Source of the DNA: Auanema rhodensis
Lineage: Eukaryota; Nematoda; Chromadorea; Rhabditida; Rhabditidae
Assembly: GCA_964057225.1 (NCBI GenBank)
Contig: OZ059900.1
Coordinates: forward strand, 17,809,638-17,873,637
Reading direction: 5' to 3'
Length of the DNA stretch: 64,000 nucleotides
Program-made: the position numbers and the translations under genes
Notes under the pieces: generated by a model
Seen by the model: the letters and a program-made list of their open reading frames with translations, nothing else
The model's database searches: none
What the model was told of the DNA's origin: nothing
Shown here: positions 26,680 to 40,017 of the stretch, piece by piece
Numbering within the stretch: position 1 is the stretch's first letter
How the letters are laid out: the number at the start of each line of letters is the position of its first letter

Positions 26680-28690
26680 ACTCATATGAACAAAAATCGA
26701 TTTAATCAATATTAGCCATAAGAGGCGTGCCCTCAGAATATGCTAATTTCCTTAATTTTCTAACCCCTGTTTTTTTGTCGTGAAAGTGGAACTAGACGTT
26801 GTAGGAACAATTTTGAGCTAGGTTTCATTGACATTGCATGAGTTTGAACACATGAAATCGTAAGTCAAAACCTTGTTTACAGCGAAATTTCCAAAAACTG
26901 GTTTTCCAGCATAATAAAATATTTCTCATAGGAAATACTGTGTTTTTGTATTTTTCTAGTGTTCAGCATGTGAAATGCTTCATTTTAGTATGTAACACGC
27001 TGAAATTCGTTGCATTTGACGACTCATATGAACAAAAATCGATTTAATCAATATTAGCCATAAGGGGCGTGCCCTCAGAATATGCTAATTTCCTTAATTT
27101 TCTAACCCCTGTTTTGTTGTCGTGAAAGTGGAACTAGACGTTGTAGGAACAATTTTGAGCTAGGTTTCATTGACATTGCATGAGTTTGAACACATGAAAT
27201 CGTAAGTCAAAACCTTGTTTACAGCGAAATTTCCAAAAACTGGTTTTCCAGCATAATAAAATATTTCTCATGGGAAATACTGTGTTTTTGTATTTTTCTA
27301 GTGTTCAGCATGTAAAATGCTTCATTTTAGTATGTAACACGCTGAAATTCGTTTCATTTGACGACTCATATGAACAAAAATCGATTTAATCAATATTAGC
27401 CATAAAGGGCGTGCCCTCAGAATATGCTAATTTCCTTAATTTTCTAACCCCTGTTTTTTTGTCGTGAAAGTGGAACTAGACGTTGTAGGAACAATTTCGA
27501 GCTAGATTTCATTGACATTGCATGAGTTTGAACACATGAAATCGTAAGTCAAAACCTTGTTTACAGCGAAATTTCCAAAAACTGGTTTTCCAGCATAATA
27601 AAATATTTCTCATGGGAAATACTGTGTTTTTGTATTTTTATAGTGTTCAGCATGTAAAATGTTTCATTTTAGTATGTAACACGCTGAAATTCGTTGCATT
27701 TGACGACTCATATGAACAAAAATCGATTTAATCAATATTAGCCATAAAGGGCGTGCCCTCAGATTATGCTAATTTCCTTAATTTTCTAACCCCTGTTTTG
27801 TTGTCGTGAAAGTGGAACTAGACGTTGTAGGAACAATTTTGAGCTAGGTTTCATTGACATTGCATGAGTTTGAACACATGAAATCGTAAGTCAAAACCTT
27901 GTTTACAGCGAAATTTCCAAAAACTGGTTTTCCAGCATAATAAAATATTTCTCATGGGAAATACTGTGTTTTTGTATTTTTATAGTGTTCAGCATGTAAA
28001 ATGTTTCATTTTAGTATGTAACACGCTGAAATTCGTTGCATTTGACGACTCATATGAACAAAAATCGATTTAATCAATATAAGCCATAAAGGGCGTGCCC
28101 TCAGAATCTGCTAATTTCCTTAATTTTCTAACCCCTGTTTTTTTGTCGTGAAAGTGGAACTAGACGTTGTAGGAACAATTTTGAGCTAGATTTCATTGAC
28201 AATGCATGAGTTTGAACACATGAAATCGTAAGTCAAAACCTTGTTTACAGCGAAATTTCCAAAAACTCGTTTTCCAGCATAATAAAATATTTCTCATGGG
28301 AAATACTGTGTTTTTGTATTTTTTTAGTGTTCAGCATGTAAAATGCTTCATTTTAGTATGTGACACGCTGAAATTAATTGCATTTGACGACTCATATGAA
28401 CAAAAATCGATTTAATCAATATTAGCCATAAGGGGCGTGCCCTCAGAATATGCTAATTTCCTCAATTTTCTAACCCCTGTTTTTTTGTCGTGAAAGTGGA
28501 ACTAGACGTTGTACGAACAATTTTGAGCTAGGTTTCATTGACATTGCATGAGTTTGAACACATGAAATCGTAAGTCAAAACCTTGTTTACAGCGAAATTT
28601 CCAAAAACTGGTTTTCCAGCATAATAAAATATTTCTCATGGGAAATACTGTGTTTTTGTATTTTTATAGTGTTCAGCATGTAAAATGCTT
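26680..28690 (+). repeat. Six-monomer segment shared with 40,018-42,028 (offset 13,338), copy 1
   Basis: The order is G44A/TCATAGG, T95G/G333T, G43A/TTTCGAG, G43A/A59T, T34A/A61C, CCTCAATT/G125C. The same order recurs exactly 39 monomer lengths downstream. Differences seen: GACAATGCATGAG near 28,200 here, and GTTTCTTTGAC near 41,875 in the other copy. The match ends near 28,690, where this copy reads CATTTTTGTATG. Confidence 0.82.
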
Positions 28691-29415
28691 CATTTTTGTA
28701 TGTAACACGCTGAAATTCGTTGCATTTGACGACTCATATGAACAAAAATCGATTTAATCAATATTAGCCATAAGAGGCGTGCCCTCAGAATATGCTAATT
28801 TCCTTAATTTTCTAACCCCTGTTTTTTTGTCGTGAAAGTGGAACTAGACGTTGTAGGAACAATTTTGAGCTAGGTTTCATTGACATTGCATGAGTTTGAA
28901 CACATGAAATCGTAAGTCAAAACCTTGTTTACAGCGAAATTTCCAAAAACTGGTTTTCCAGCATAATAAAATATTTCTCATAGGAAATACTGTGTTTTTG
29001 TATTTTTCTAGTGTTCAGCATGTGAAATGCTTCATTTTAGTATGTAACACGCTGAAATTCGTTGCATTTGACGACTCATATGAACAAAAATCGATTTAAT
29101 CAATATTAGCCATAAGGGGCGTGCCCTCAGAATATGCTAATTTCCTTAATTTTCTAACCCCTGTTTTGTTGTCGTGAAAGTGGAACTAGACGTTGTAGGA
29201 ACAATTTTGAGCTAGGTTTCATTGACATTGCATGAGTTTGAACACATGAAATCGTAAGTCAAAACCTTGTTTACAGCGAAATTTCCAAAAACTGGTTTTC
29301 CAGCATAATAAAATATTTCTCATGGGAAATACTGTGTTTTTGTATTTTTCTAGTGTTCAGCATGTAAAATGCTTCATTTTAGTATGTAACACGCTGAAAT
29401 TCGTTTCATTTGACG

Positions 29416-32151
29416 ACTCATATGAACAAAAATCGATTTAATCAATATTAGCCATAAGGGGCGTGCCCTCAGAATATGCTAATTTCCTTAATTTTCTAAC
29501 CCCTGTTTTTTTGTCGTGAAAGTGGAACTAGACGTTGTAGGAACAATTTTGAGCTAGGTTTCATTGACATTGCATGAGTTTGAACACATGAAATCGTAAG
29601 TCAAAACCTTGTTTACAGCGAAATTTCCAAAAACTCGTTTTCCAGCATAATAAAATATTTCTCATGGGAAATACTGTGTTTTTGTATTTTTATAGTGTTC
29701 AGCATGTAAAATGTTTCATTTTAGTATGTAACACGCTGAAATTCGTTGCATTTGACGACTCATATGAACAAAAATCGATTTAATCAATATTAGCCATAAA
29801 GGGCGTGCCCTCAGAATATGCTAATTTCCTTAATTTTCTAACCCCTGTTTTTTTGTCGTGAAAGTGGAACTAGACGTTGTAGGAACAATTTTGAGCTAGG
29901 TTTCATTGACATTGCATGAGTTTGAACACATGAAATCGTAAGTCAAAACCTTGTTTACAGCGAAATTTCCAAAAACTCGTTTTCCAGCATAATAAAATAT
30001 TTCTCATGGGAAATACTGTGTTTTTGTATTTTTTTAGTGTTCAGCATGTAAAATGCTTCATTTTAGTATGTAACACGCTGAAATTCGTTGCATTTGACGA
30101 CTCATATGAACAAAAATCGATTTAATCAATATTAGCCATAAGGGGCGTGCCCTCAGAATATGCTAATTTCCTTAATTTTCTAACCCCTGTTTTTTTGTCG
30201 TGAAAGTGGAACTAGACGTTGTACGAACAATTTTGAGCTAGGTTTCATTGACATTGCATGAGTTTGAACACATGAAATCGTAAGTCAAAACCTTGTTTAC
30301 AGCGAAATTTCCAAAAACTGGTTTTCCAGCATAATAAAATATTTCTCATGGGAAATACTGTGTTTTTGTATTTTTATAGTGTTCAGCATGTAAAATGTTT
30401 CATTTTAGTATGTAACACGCTGAAATTCGTTGCATTTGACGACTCATATGAACAAAAATCGATTTAATCAATATAAGCCATAAAGGGCGTGCCCTCAGAT
30501 TATGCTAATTTCCTCAATTTTCTAACCCCTGTTTTTTTGTCGTGAAAGTGGAACTAGACGTTGTACCAACAATTTTGAGCTAGGTTTCATTGACATTGCA
30601 TGAGTTTGAACACATGAAATCGTAAGTCAAAACCTTGTTTACAGCGAAATTTCCAAAAACTGGTTTTCCAGCATAATAAAATATTTCTCATAGGAAATAC
30701 TGTGTTTTTGTATTTTTCTAGTGTTCAGCATGTGAAATGCTTCATTTTAGTATGTAACACGCTGAAATTCGTTGCATTTGACGACTCATATGAACAAAAA
30801 TCGATTTAATCAATATTAGCCATAAGGGGCGTGCCCTCAGAATATGCTAATTTCCTTAATTTTCTAACCCCTGTTTTTTTGTCGTGAAAGTGGAACTAGA
30901 CGTTGTAGGAACAATTTTGAGCTAGGTTTCATTGACATTGCATGAGTTTGAACACATGAAATCGTAAGTCAAAACCTTGTTTACAGCGAAATTTCCAAAA
31001 ACTCGTTTTCCAGCATAATAAAATATTTCTCATGGGAAATACTGTGTTTTTGTATTTTTATAGTGTTCAGCATGTAAAATGTTTCATTTTAGTATGTAAC
31101 ACGCTGAAATTCGTTGCATTTGACGACTCATATGAACAAAAATCGATTTAATCAATATTAGCCATAAAGGGCGTGCCCTCAGAATATGCTAATTTCCTTA
31201 ATTTTCTAACCCCTGTTTTTTTGTCGTGAAAGTGGAACTAGACGTTGTAGGAACAATTTTGAGCTAGGTTTCATTGACATTGCATGAGTTTGAACACATG
31301 AAATCGTAAGTCAAAACCTTGTTTACAGCGAAATTTCCAAAAACTCGTTTTCCAGCATAATAAAATATTTCTCATGGGAAATACTGTGTTTTTGTATTTT
31401 TTTAGTGTTCAGCATGTAAAATGCTTCATTTTAGTATGTAACACGCTGAAATTCGTTGCATTTGACGACTCATATGAACAAAAATCGATTTAATCAATAT
31501 TAGCCATAAGGGGCGTGCCCTCAGAATATGCTAATTTCCTTAATTTTCTAACCCCTGTTTTTTTGTCGTGAAAGTGGAACTAGACGTTGTACGAACAATT
31601 TTGAGCTAGGTTTCATTGACATTGCATGAGTTTGAACACATGAAATCGTAAGTCAAAACCTTGTTTACAGCGAAATTTCCAAAAACTGGTTTTCCAGCAT
31701 AATAAAATATTTCTCATGGGAAATACTGTGTTTTTGTATTTTTATAGTGTTCAGCATGTAAAATGTTTCATTTTAGTATGTAACACGCTGAAATTCGTTG
31801 CATTTGACGACTCATATGAACAAAAATCGATTTAATCAATATAAGCCATAAAGGGCGTGCCCTCAGAATCTGCTAATTTCCTTAATTTTCTAACCCCTGT
31901 TTTTTTGTCGTGAAAGTGGAACTAGACGTTGTAGGAACAATTTCGAGCTAGATTTCATTGACATTGCATGAGTTTGAACACATGAAATCGTAAGTCAAAA
32001 CCTTGTTTACAGCGAAATTTCCAAAAACTCGTTTTCCAGCATAATAAAATATTTCTCATGGGAAATACTGTGTTTTTGTATTTTTTTAGTGTTCAGCATG
32101 TAAAATGCTTCATTTTAGTATGTGACACGCTGAAATTAATTGCATTTGACG
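29416..32151 (+). repeat. 4-mer higher-order repeat (2 x 1,368 bp)
   Basis: Units are 29416-30783 and 30784-32151. The first three monomers agree: G221C/TTTTATAG/C299T; G43A/G221C/TTTTTTAG; G125C/TTTTATAG/C299T. The fourth monomers share the T34A start but diverge after phase about 50. The one at 30,442 continues as an A59T, CCTCAATT, GTACCAAC type; the one at 31,810 continues as the A61C type. Confidence 0.83.
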
Positions 32152-35100
32152 ACTCATATGAACAAAAATCGATTTAATCAATATTAGCCATAAGGGGCGT
32201 GCCCTCAGATTATGCTAATTTCCTCAATTTTCTAACCCCTGTTTTTTTGTCGTGAAAGTGGAACTAGACGTTGTACCAACAATTTTGAGCTAGGTTTCAT
32301 TGACATTGCATGAGTTTGAACACATGAAATCGTAAGTCAAAACCTTGTTTACAGCGAAATTTCCAAAAACTGGTTTTCCAGCATAATAAAATATTTCTCA
32401 TGGGAAATACTGTGTTTTTGTATTTTTCTAGTGTTCAGCATGTGAAATGCTTCATTTTAGTATGTAACACGCTGAAATTCGTTGCATTTGACGACTCATA
32501 TGAACAAAAATCGATTTAATCAATATTAGCCATAAGGGGCGTGCCCTCAGAATATGCTAATTTCCTTAATTTTCTAACCCCTGTTTTGTTGTCGTGAAAG
32601 TGGAACTAGACGTTGTAGGAACAATTTTGAGCTAGGTTTCATTGACATTGCATGAGTTTGAACACATGAAATCGTAAGTCAAAACCTTGTTTACAGCGAA
32701 ATTTCCAAAAACTGGTTTTCCAGCATAATAAAATATTTCTCATGGGAAATACTGTGTTTTTGTATTTTTCTAGTGTTCAGCATGTGAAATGCTTCATTTT
32801 AGTATGTAACACGCTGAAATTCGTTGCATTTGACGACTCATATGAACAAAAATCGATTTAATCAATATTAGCCATAAGGGGCGTGCCCTCAGAATATGCT
32901 AATTTCCTTAATTTTCTAACCCCTGTTTTGTTGTCGTGAAAGTGGAACTAGACGTTGTAGGAACAATTTTGAGCTAGGTTTCATTGACATTGCATGAGTT
33001 TGAACACATGAAATCGTAAGTCAAAACCTTGTTTACAGCGAAATTTCCAAAAACTGGTTTTCCAGCATAATAAAATATTTCTCATAGGAAATACTGTGTT
33101 TTTGTATTTTTCTAGTGTTCAGCATGTGAAATGCTTCATTTTAGTATGTAACACGCTGAAATTCGTTGCATTTGACGACTCATATGAACAAAAATCGATT
33201 TAATCAATATTAGCCATAAGGGGCGTGCCCTCAGAATATGCTAATTTCCTTAATTTTCTAACCCCTGTTTTGTTGTCGTGAAAGTGGAACTAGACGTTGT
33301 AGGAACAATTTTGAGCTAGGTTTCATTGACATTGCATGAGTTTGAACACATGAAATCGTAAGTCAAAACCTTGTTTACAGCGAAATTTCCAAAAACTGGT
33401 TTTCCAGCATAATAAAATATTTCTCATGGGAAATACTGTGTTTTTGTATTTTTCTAGTGTTCAGCATGTAAAATGCTTCATTTTAGTATGTAACACGCTG
33501 AAATTCGTTTCATTTGACGACTCATATGAACAAAAATCGATTTAATCAATATTAGCCATAAGGGGCGTGCCCTCAGAATATGCTAATTTCCTTAATTTTC
33601 TAACCCCTGTTTTTTTGTCGTGAAAGTGGAACTAGACGTTGTAGGAACAATTTTGAGCTAGGTTTCATTGACATTGCATGAGTTTGAACACATGAAATCG
33701 TAAGTCAAAACCTTGTTTACAGCGAAATTTCCAAAAACTCGTTTTCCAGCATAATAAAATATTTCTCATGGGAAATACTGTGTTTTTGTATTTTTATAGT
33801 GTTCAGCATGTAAAATGTTTCATTTTAGTATGTAACACGCTGAAATTCGTTGCATTTGACGACTCATATGAACAAAAATCGATTTAATCAATATAAGCCA
33901 TAAAGGGCGTGCCCTCAGAATCTGCTAATTTCCTTAATTTTCTAACCCCTGTTTTTTTGTCGTGAAAGTGGAACTAGACGTTGTAGGAACAATTTCGAGC
34001 TAGATTTCATTGACATTGCATGAGTTTGAACACATGAAATCGTAAGTCAAAACCTTGTTTACAGCGAAATTTCCAAAAACTCGTTTTCCAGCATAATAAA
34101 ATATTTCTCATGGGAAATACTGTGTTTTTGTATTTTTTTAGTGTTCAGCATGTAAAATGCTTCATTTTAGTATGTGACACGCTGAAATTAATTGCATTTG
34201 ACGACTCATATGAACAAAAATCGATTTAATCAATATTAGCCATAAGGGGCGTGCCCTCAGATTATGCTAATTTCCTCAATTTTCTAACCCCTGTTTTTTT
34301 GTCGTGAAAGTGGAACTAGACGTTGTACCAACAATTTTGAGCTAGGTTTCATTGACATTGCATGAGTTTGAACACATGAAATCGTAAGTCAAAACCTTGT
34401 TTACAGCGAAATTTCCAAAAACTGGTTTTCCAGCATAATAAAATATTTCTCATGGGAAATACTGTGTTTTTGTATTTTTCTAGTGTTCAGCATGTGAAAT
34501 GCTTCATTTTAGTATGTAACACGCTGAAATTCGTTGCATTTGACGACTCATATGAACAAAAATCGATTTAATCAATATTAGCCATAAGGGGCGTGCCCTC
34601 AGAATATGCTAATTTCCTTAATTTTCTAACCCCTGTTTTGTTGTCGTGAAAGTGGAACTAGACGTTGTAGGAACAATTTTGAGCTAGGTTTCATTGACAT
34701 TGCATGAGTTTGAACACATGAAATCGTAAGTCAAAACCTTGTTTACAGCGAAATTTCCAAAAACTGGTTTTCCAGCATAATAAAATATTTCTCATGGGAA
34801 ATACTGTGTTTTTGTATTTTTATAGTGTTCAGCATGTAAAATGCTTCATTTTAGTATGTAACACGCTGAAATTCGTTGCATTTGACGACTCATATGAACA
34901 AAAATCGATTTAATCAATATTAGCCATAAGGGGCGTGCCCTCAGAATATGCTAATTTCCTTAATTTTCTAACCCCTGTTTTTTTGTCGTGAAAGTGGAAC
35001 TAGACGTTGTACGAACAATTTTGAGCTAGGTTTCATTGACATTGCATGAGTTTGAACACATGAAATCGTAAGTCAAAACCTTGTTTACAGCGAAATTTCC

Positions 35101-36255
35101 AAAAACTGGTTTTCCAGCATAATAAAATATTTCTCATGGGAAATACTGTGTTTTTGTATTTTTTTAGTGTTCAGCATGTAAAATGCTTCATTTTAGTATG
35201 TAACACGCTGAAATTCGTTGCATTTGACGACTCATATGAACAAAAATCGATTTAATCAATATTAGCCATAAGGGGCGTGCCCTCAGAATATGCTAATTTC
35301 CTTAATTTTCTAACCCCTGTTTTTTTGTCGTGAAAGTGGAACTAGACGTTGTACGAACAATTTTGAGCTAGGTTTCATTGACATTGCATGAGTTTGAACA
35401 CATGAAATCGTAAGTCAAAACCTTGTTTACAGCGAAATTTCCAAAAACTGGTTTTCCAGCATAATAAAATATTTCTCATGGGAAATACTGTGTTTTTGTA
35501 TTTTTATAGTGTTCAGCATGTAAAATGTTTCATTTTAGTATGTAACACGCTGAAATTCGTTGCATTTGACGACTCATATGAACAAAAATCGATTTAATCA
35601 ATATAAGCCATAAAGGGCGTGCCCTCAGAATCTGCTAATTTCCTTAATTTTCTAACCCCTGTTTTTTTGTCGTGAAAGTGGAACTAGACGTTGTAGGAAC
35701 AATTTCGAGCTAGATTTCATTGACATTGCATGAGTTTGAACACATGAAATCGTAAGTCAAAACCTTGTTTACAGCGAAATTTCCAAAAACTCGTTTTCCA
35801 GCATAATAAAATATTTCTCATGGGAAATACTGTGTTTTTGTATTTTTTTAGTGTTCAGCATGTAAAATGCTTCATTTTAGTATGTGACACGCTGAAATTA
35901 ATTGCATTTGACGACTCATATGAACAAAAATCGATTTAATCAATATTAGCCATAAGGGGCGTGCCCTCAGATTATGCTAATTTCCTCAATTTTCTAACCC
36001 CTGTTTTTTTGTCGTGAAAGTGGAACTAGACGTTGTACCAACAATTTTGAGCTAGGTTTCATTGACATTGCATGAGTTTGAACACATGAAATCGTAAGTC
36101 AAAACCTTGTTTACAGCGAAATTTCCAAAAACTGGTTTTCCAGCATAATAAAATATTTCTCATGGGAAATACTGTGTTTTTGTATTTTTCTAGTGTTCAG
36201 CATGTGAAATGCTTCATTTTAGTATGTAACACGCTGAAATTCGTTGCATTTGACG
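30442..36255 (+). repeat. Family of four GTACCAAC monomers at 5-, 6- and 5-mer spacing
   Basis: The double-C variant at phases 125/126 (GTACCAAC) was seen only four times in the window, at 30,565, 32,275, 34,327 and 36,037. The spacings are 1,710, 2,052 and 1,710, that is 5, 6 and 5 monomers. All four share A59T and T74C. The last three follow a T34A/A61C/TTTCGAG monomer (31,810, 33,862, 35,572). Alternating 5 and 6 spacing suggests insertion or loss of one monomer by unequal exchange. Confidence 0.85.
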
Positions 36256-36939
36256 ACTCATATGAACAAAAATCGATTTAATCAATATTAGCCATAAGGG
36301 GCGTGCCCTCAGAATATGCTAATTTCCTTAATTTTCTAACCCCTGTTTTGTTGTCGTGAAAGTGGAACTAGACGTTGTAGGAACAATTTTGAGCTAGGTT
36401 TCATTGACATTGCATGAGTTTGAACACATGAAATCGTAAGTCAAAACCTTGTTTACAGCGAAATTTCCAAAAACTGGTTTTCCAGCATAATAAAATATTT
36501 CTCATGGGAAATACTGTGTTTTTGTATTTTTATAGTGTTCAGCATGTAAAATGCTTCATTTTAGTATGTAACACGCTGAAATTCGTTGCATTTGACGACT
36601 CATATGAACAAAAATCGATTTAATCAATATTAGCCATAAGAGGCGTGCCCTCAGAATATGCTAATTTCCTTAATTTTCTAACCCCTGTTTTTTTGTCGTG
36701 AAAGTGGAACTAGACGTTGTAGGAACAATTTTGAGCTAGGTTTCATTGACATTGCATGAGTTTGAACACATGAAATCGTAAGTCAAAACCTTGTTTACAG
36801 CGAAATTTCCAAAAACTGGTTTTCCAGCATAATAAAATATTTCTCATAGGAAATACTGTGTTTTTGTATTTTTCTAGTGTTCAGCATGTGAAATGCTTCA
36901 TTTTAGTATGTAACACGCTGAAATTCGTTGCATTTGACG

Positions 36940-38307
36940 ACTCATATGAACAAAAATCGATTTAATCAATATTAGCCATAAGGGGCGTGCCCTCAGAATA
37001 TGCTAATTTCCTTAATTTTCTAACCCCTGTTTTGTTGTCGTGAAAGTGGAACTAGACGTTGTAGGAACAATTTTGAGCTAGGTTTCATTGACATTGCATG
37101 AGTTTGAACACATGAAATCGTAAGTCAAAACCTTGTTTACAGCGAAATTTCCAAAAACTGGTTTTCCAGCATAATAAAATATTTCTCATGGGAAATACTG
37201 TGTTTTTGTATTTTTCTAGTGTTCAGCATGTAAAATGCTTCATTTTAGTATGTAACACGCTGAAATTCGTTTCATTTGACGACTCATATGAACAAAAATC
37301 GATTTAATCAATATTAGCCATAAGGGGCGTGCCCTCAGAATATGCTAATTTCCTTAATTTTCTAACCCCTGTTTTTTTGTCGTGAAAGTGGAACTAGACG
37401 TTGTAGGAACAATTTTGAGCTAGGTTTCATTGACATTGCATGAGTTTGAACACATGAAATCGTAAGTCAAAACCTTGTTTACAGCGAAATTTCCAAAAAC
37501 TCGTTTTCCAGCATAATAAAATATTTCTCATGGGAAATACTGTGTTTTTGTATTTTTATAGTGTTCAGCATGTAAAATGTTTCATTTTAGTATGTAACAC
37601 GCTGAAATTCGTTGCATTTGACGACTCATATGAACAAAAATCGATTTAATCAATATTAGCCATAAGGGGCGTGCCCTCAGAATATGCTAATTTCCTTAAT
37701 TTTCTAACCCCTGTTTTGTTGTCGTGAAAGTGGAACTAGACGTTGTAGGAACAATTTTGAGCTAGGTTTCATTGACATTGCATGAGTTTGAACACATGAA
37801 ATCGTAAGTCAAAACCTTGTTTACAGCGAAATTTCCAAAAACTGGTTTTCCAGCATAATAAAATATTTCTCATGGGAAATACTGTGTTTTTGTATTTTTC
37901 TAGTGTTCAGCATGTAAAATGCTTCATTTTAGTATGTAACACGCTGAAATTCGTTTCATTTGACGACTCATATGAACAAAAATCGATTTAATCAATATTA
38001 GCCATAAGGGGCGTGCCCTCAGAATATGCTAATTTCCTTAATTTTCTAACCCCTGTTTTTTTGTCGTGAAAGTGGAACTAGACGTTGTAGGAACAATTTT
38101 GAGCTAGGTTTCATTGACATTGCATGAGTTTGAACACATGAAATCGTAAGTCAAAACCTTGTTTACAGCGAAATTTCCAAAAACTCGTTTTCCAGCATAA
38201 TAAAATATTTCTCATGGGAAATACTGTGTTTTTGTATTTTTATAGTGTTCAGCATGTAAAATGTTTCATTTTAGTATGTAACACGCTGAAATTCGTTGCA
38301 TTTGACG
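36940..38307 (+). repeat. 2-mer higher-order repeat (2 x 684 bp)
   Basis: A T95G/G333T monomer (36,940; 37,624) alternates with a G221C/TTTTATAG/C299T monomer (37,282; 37,966). I saw no difference between the two dimers. The same pair occurs once at 33,178-33,861 and at 29,074-29,757. Confidence 0.84.
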
Positions 38308-40017
38308 ACTCATATGAACAAAAATCGATTTAATCAATATTAGCCATAAAGGGCGTGCCCTCAGAATATGCTAATTTCCTTAATTTTCTAACCCCTGTTT
38401 TTTTGTCGTGAAAGTGGAACTAGACGTTGTAGGAACAATTTTGAGCTAGGTTTCATTGACATTGCATGAGTTTGAACACATGAAATCGTAAGTCAAAACC
38501 TTGTTTACAGCGAAATTTCCAAAAACTCGTTTTCCAGCATAATAAAATATTTCTCATGGGAAATACTGTGTTTTTGTATTTTTTTAGTGTTCAGCATGTA
38601 AAATGCTTCATTTTAGTATGTAACACGCTGAAATTCGTTGCATTTGACGACTCATATGAACAAAAATCGATTTAATCAATATTAGCCATAAGGGGCGTGC
38701 CCTCAGAATATGCTAATTTCCTTAATTTTCTAACCCCTGTTTTTTTGTCGTGAAAGTGGAACTAGACGTTGTACGAACAATTTTGAGCTAGGTTTCATTG
38801 ACATTGCATGAGTTTGAACACATGAAATCGTAAGTCAAAACCTTGTTTACAGCGAAATTTCCAAAAACTGGTTTTCCAGCATAATAAAATATTTCTCATG
38901 GGAAATACTGTGTTTTTGTATTTTTCTAGTGTTCAGCATGTAAAATGCTTCATTTTAGTATGTAACACGCTGAAATTCGTTGCATTTGACGACTCATATG
39001 AACAAAAATCGATTTAATCAATATAAGCCATAAAGGGCGTGCCCTCAGAATCTGCTAATTTCCTTAATTTTCTAACCCCTGTTTTTTTGTCGTGAAAGTG
39101 GAACTAGACGTTGTAGGAACAATTTCGAGCTAGATTTCATTGACATTGCATGAGTTTGAACACATGAAATCGTAAGTCAAAACCTTGTTTACAGCGAAAT
39201 TTCCAAAAACTCGTTTTCCAGCATAATAAAATATTTCTCATGGGAAATACTGTGTTTTTGTATTTTTTTAGTGTTCAGCATGTAAAATGCTTCATTTTAG
39301 TATGTGACACGCTGAAATTAATTGCATTTGACGACTCATATGAACAAAAATCGATTTAATCAATATTAGCCATAAGGGGCGTGCCCTCAGATTATGCTAA
39401 TTTCCTTAATTTTCTAACCCCTGTTTTGTTGTCGTGAAAGTGGAACTAGACGTTGTAGGAACAATTTTGAGCTAGGTTTCATTGACATTGCATGAGTTTG
39501 AACACATGAAATCGTAAGTCAAAACCTTGTTTACAGCGAAATTTCCAAAAACTGGTTTTCCAGCATAATAAAATATTTCTCATGGGAAATACTGTGTTTT
39601 TGTATTTTTATAGTGTTCAGCATGTAAAATGTTTCATTTTAGTATGTAACACGCTGAAATTCGTTGCATTTGACGACTCATATGAACAAAAATCGATTTA
39701 ATCAATATAAGCCATAAAGGGCGTGCCCTCAGAATCTGCTAATTTCCTTAATTTTCTAACCCCTGTTTTGTTGTCGTGAAAGTGGAACTAGACGTTGTAG
39801 GAACAATTTTGAGCTAGGTTTCATTGACATTGCATGAGTTTGAACACATGAAATCGTAAGTCAAAACCTTGTTTACAGCGAAATTTCCAAAAACTGGTTT
39901 TCCAGCATAATAAAATATTTCTCATGGGAAATACTGTGTTTTTGTATTTTTATAGTGTTCAGCATGTAAAATGCTTCATTTTAGTATGTAACACGCTGAA
40001 ATTCGTTGCATTTGACG

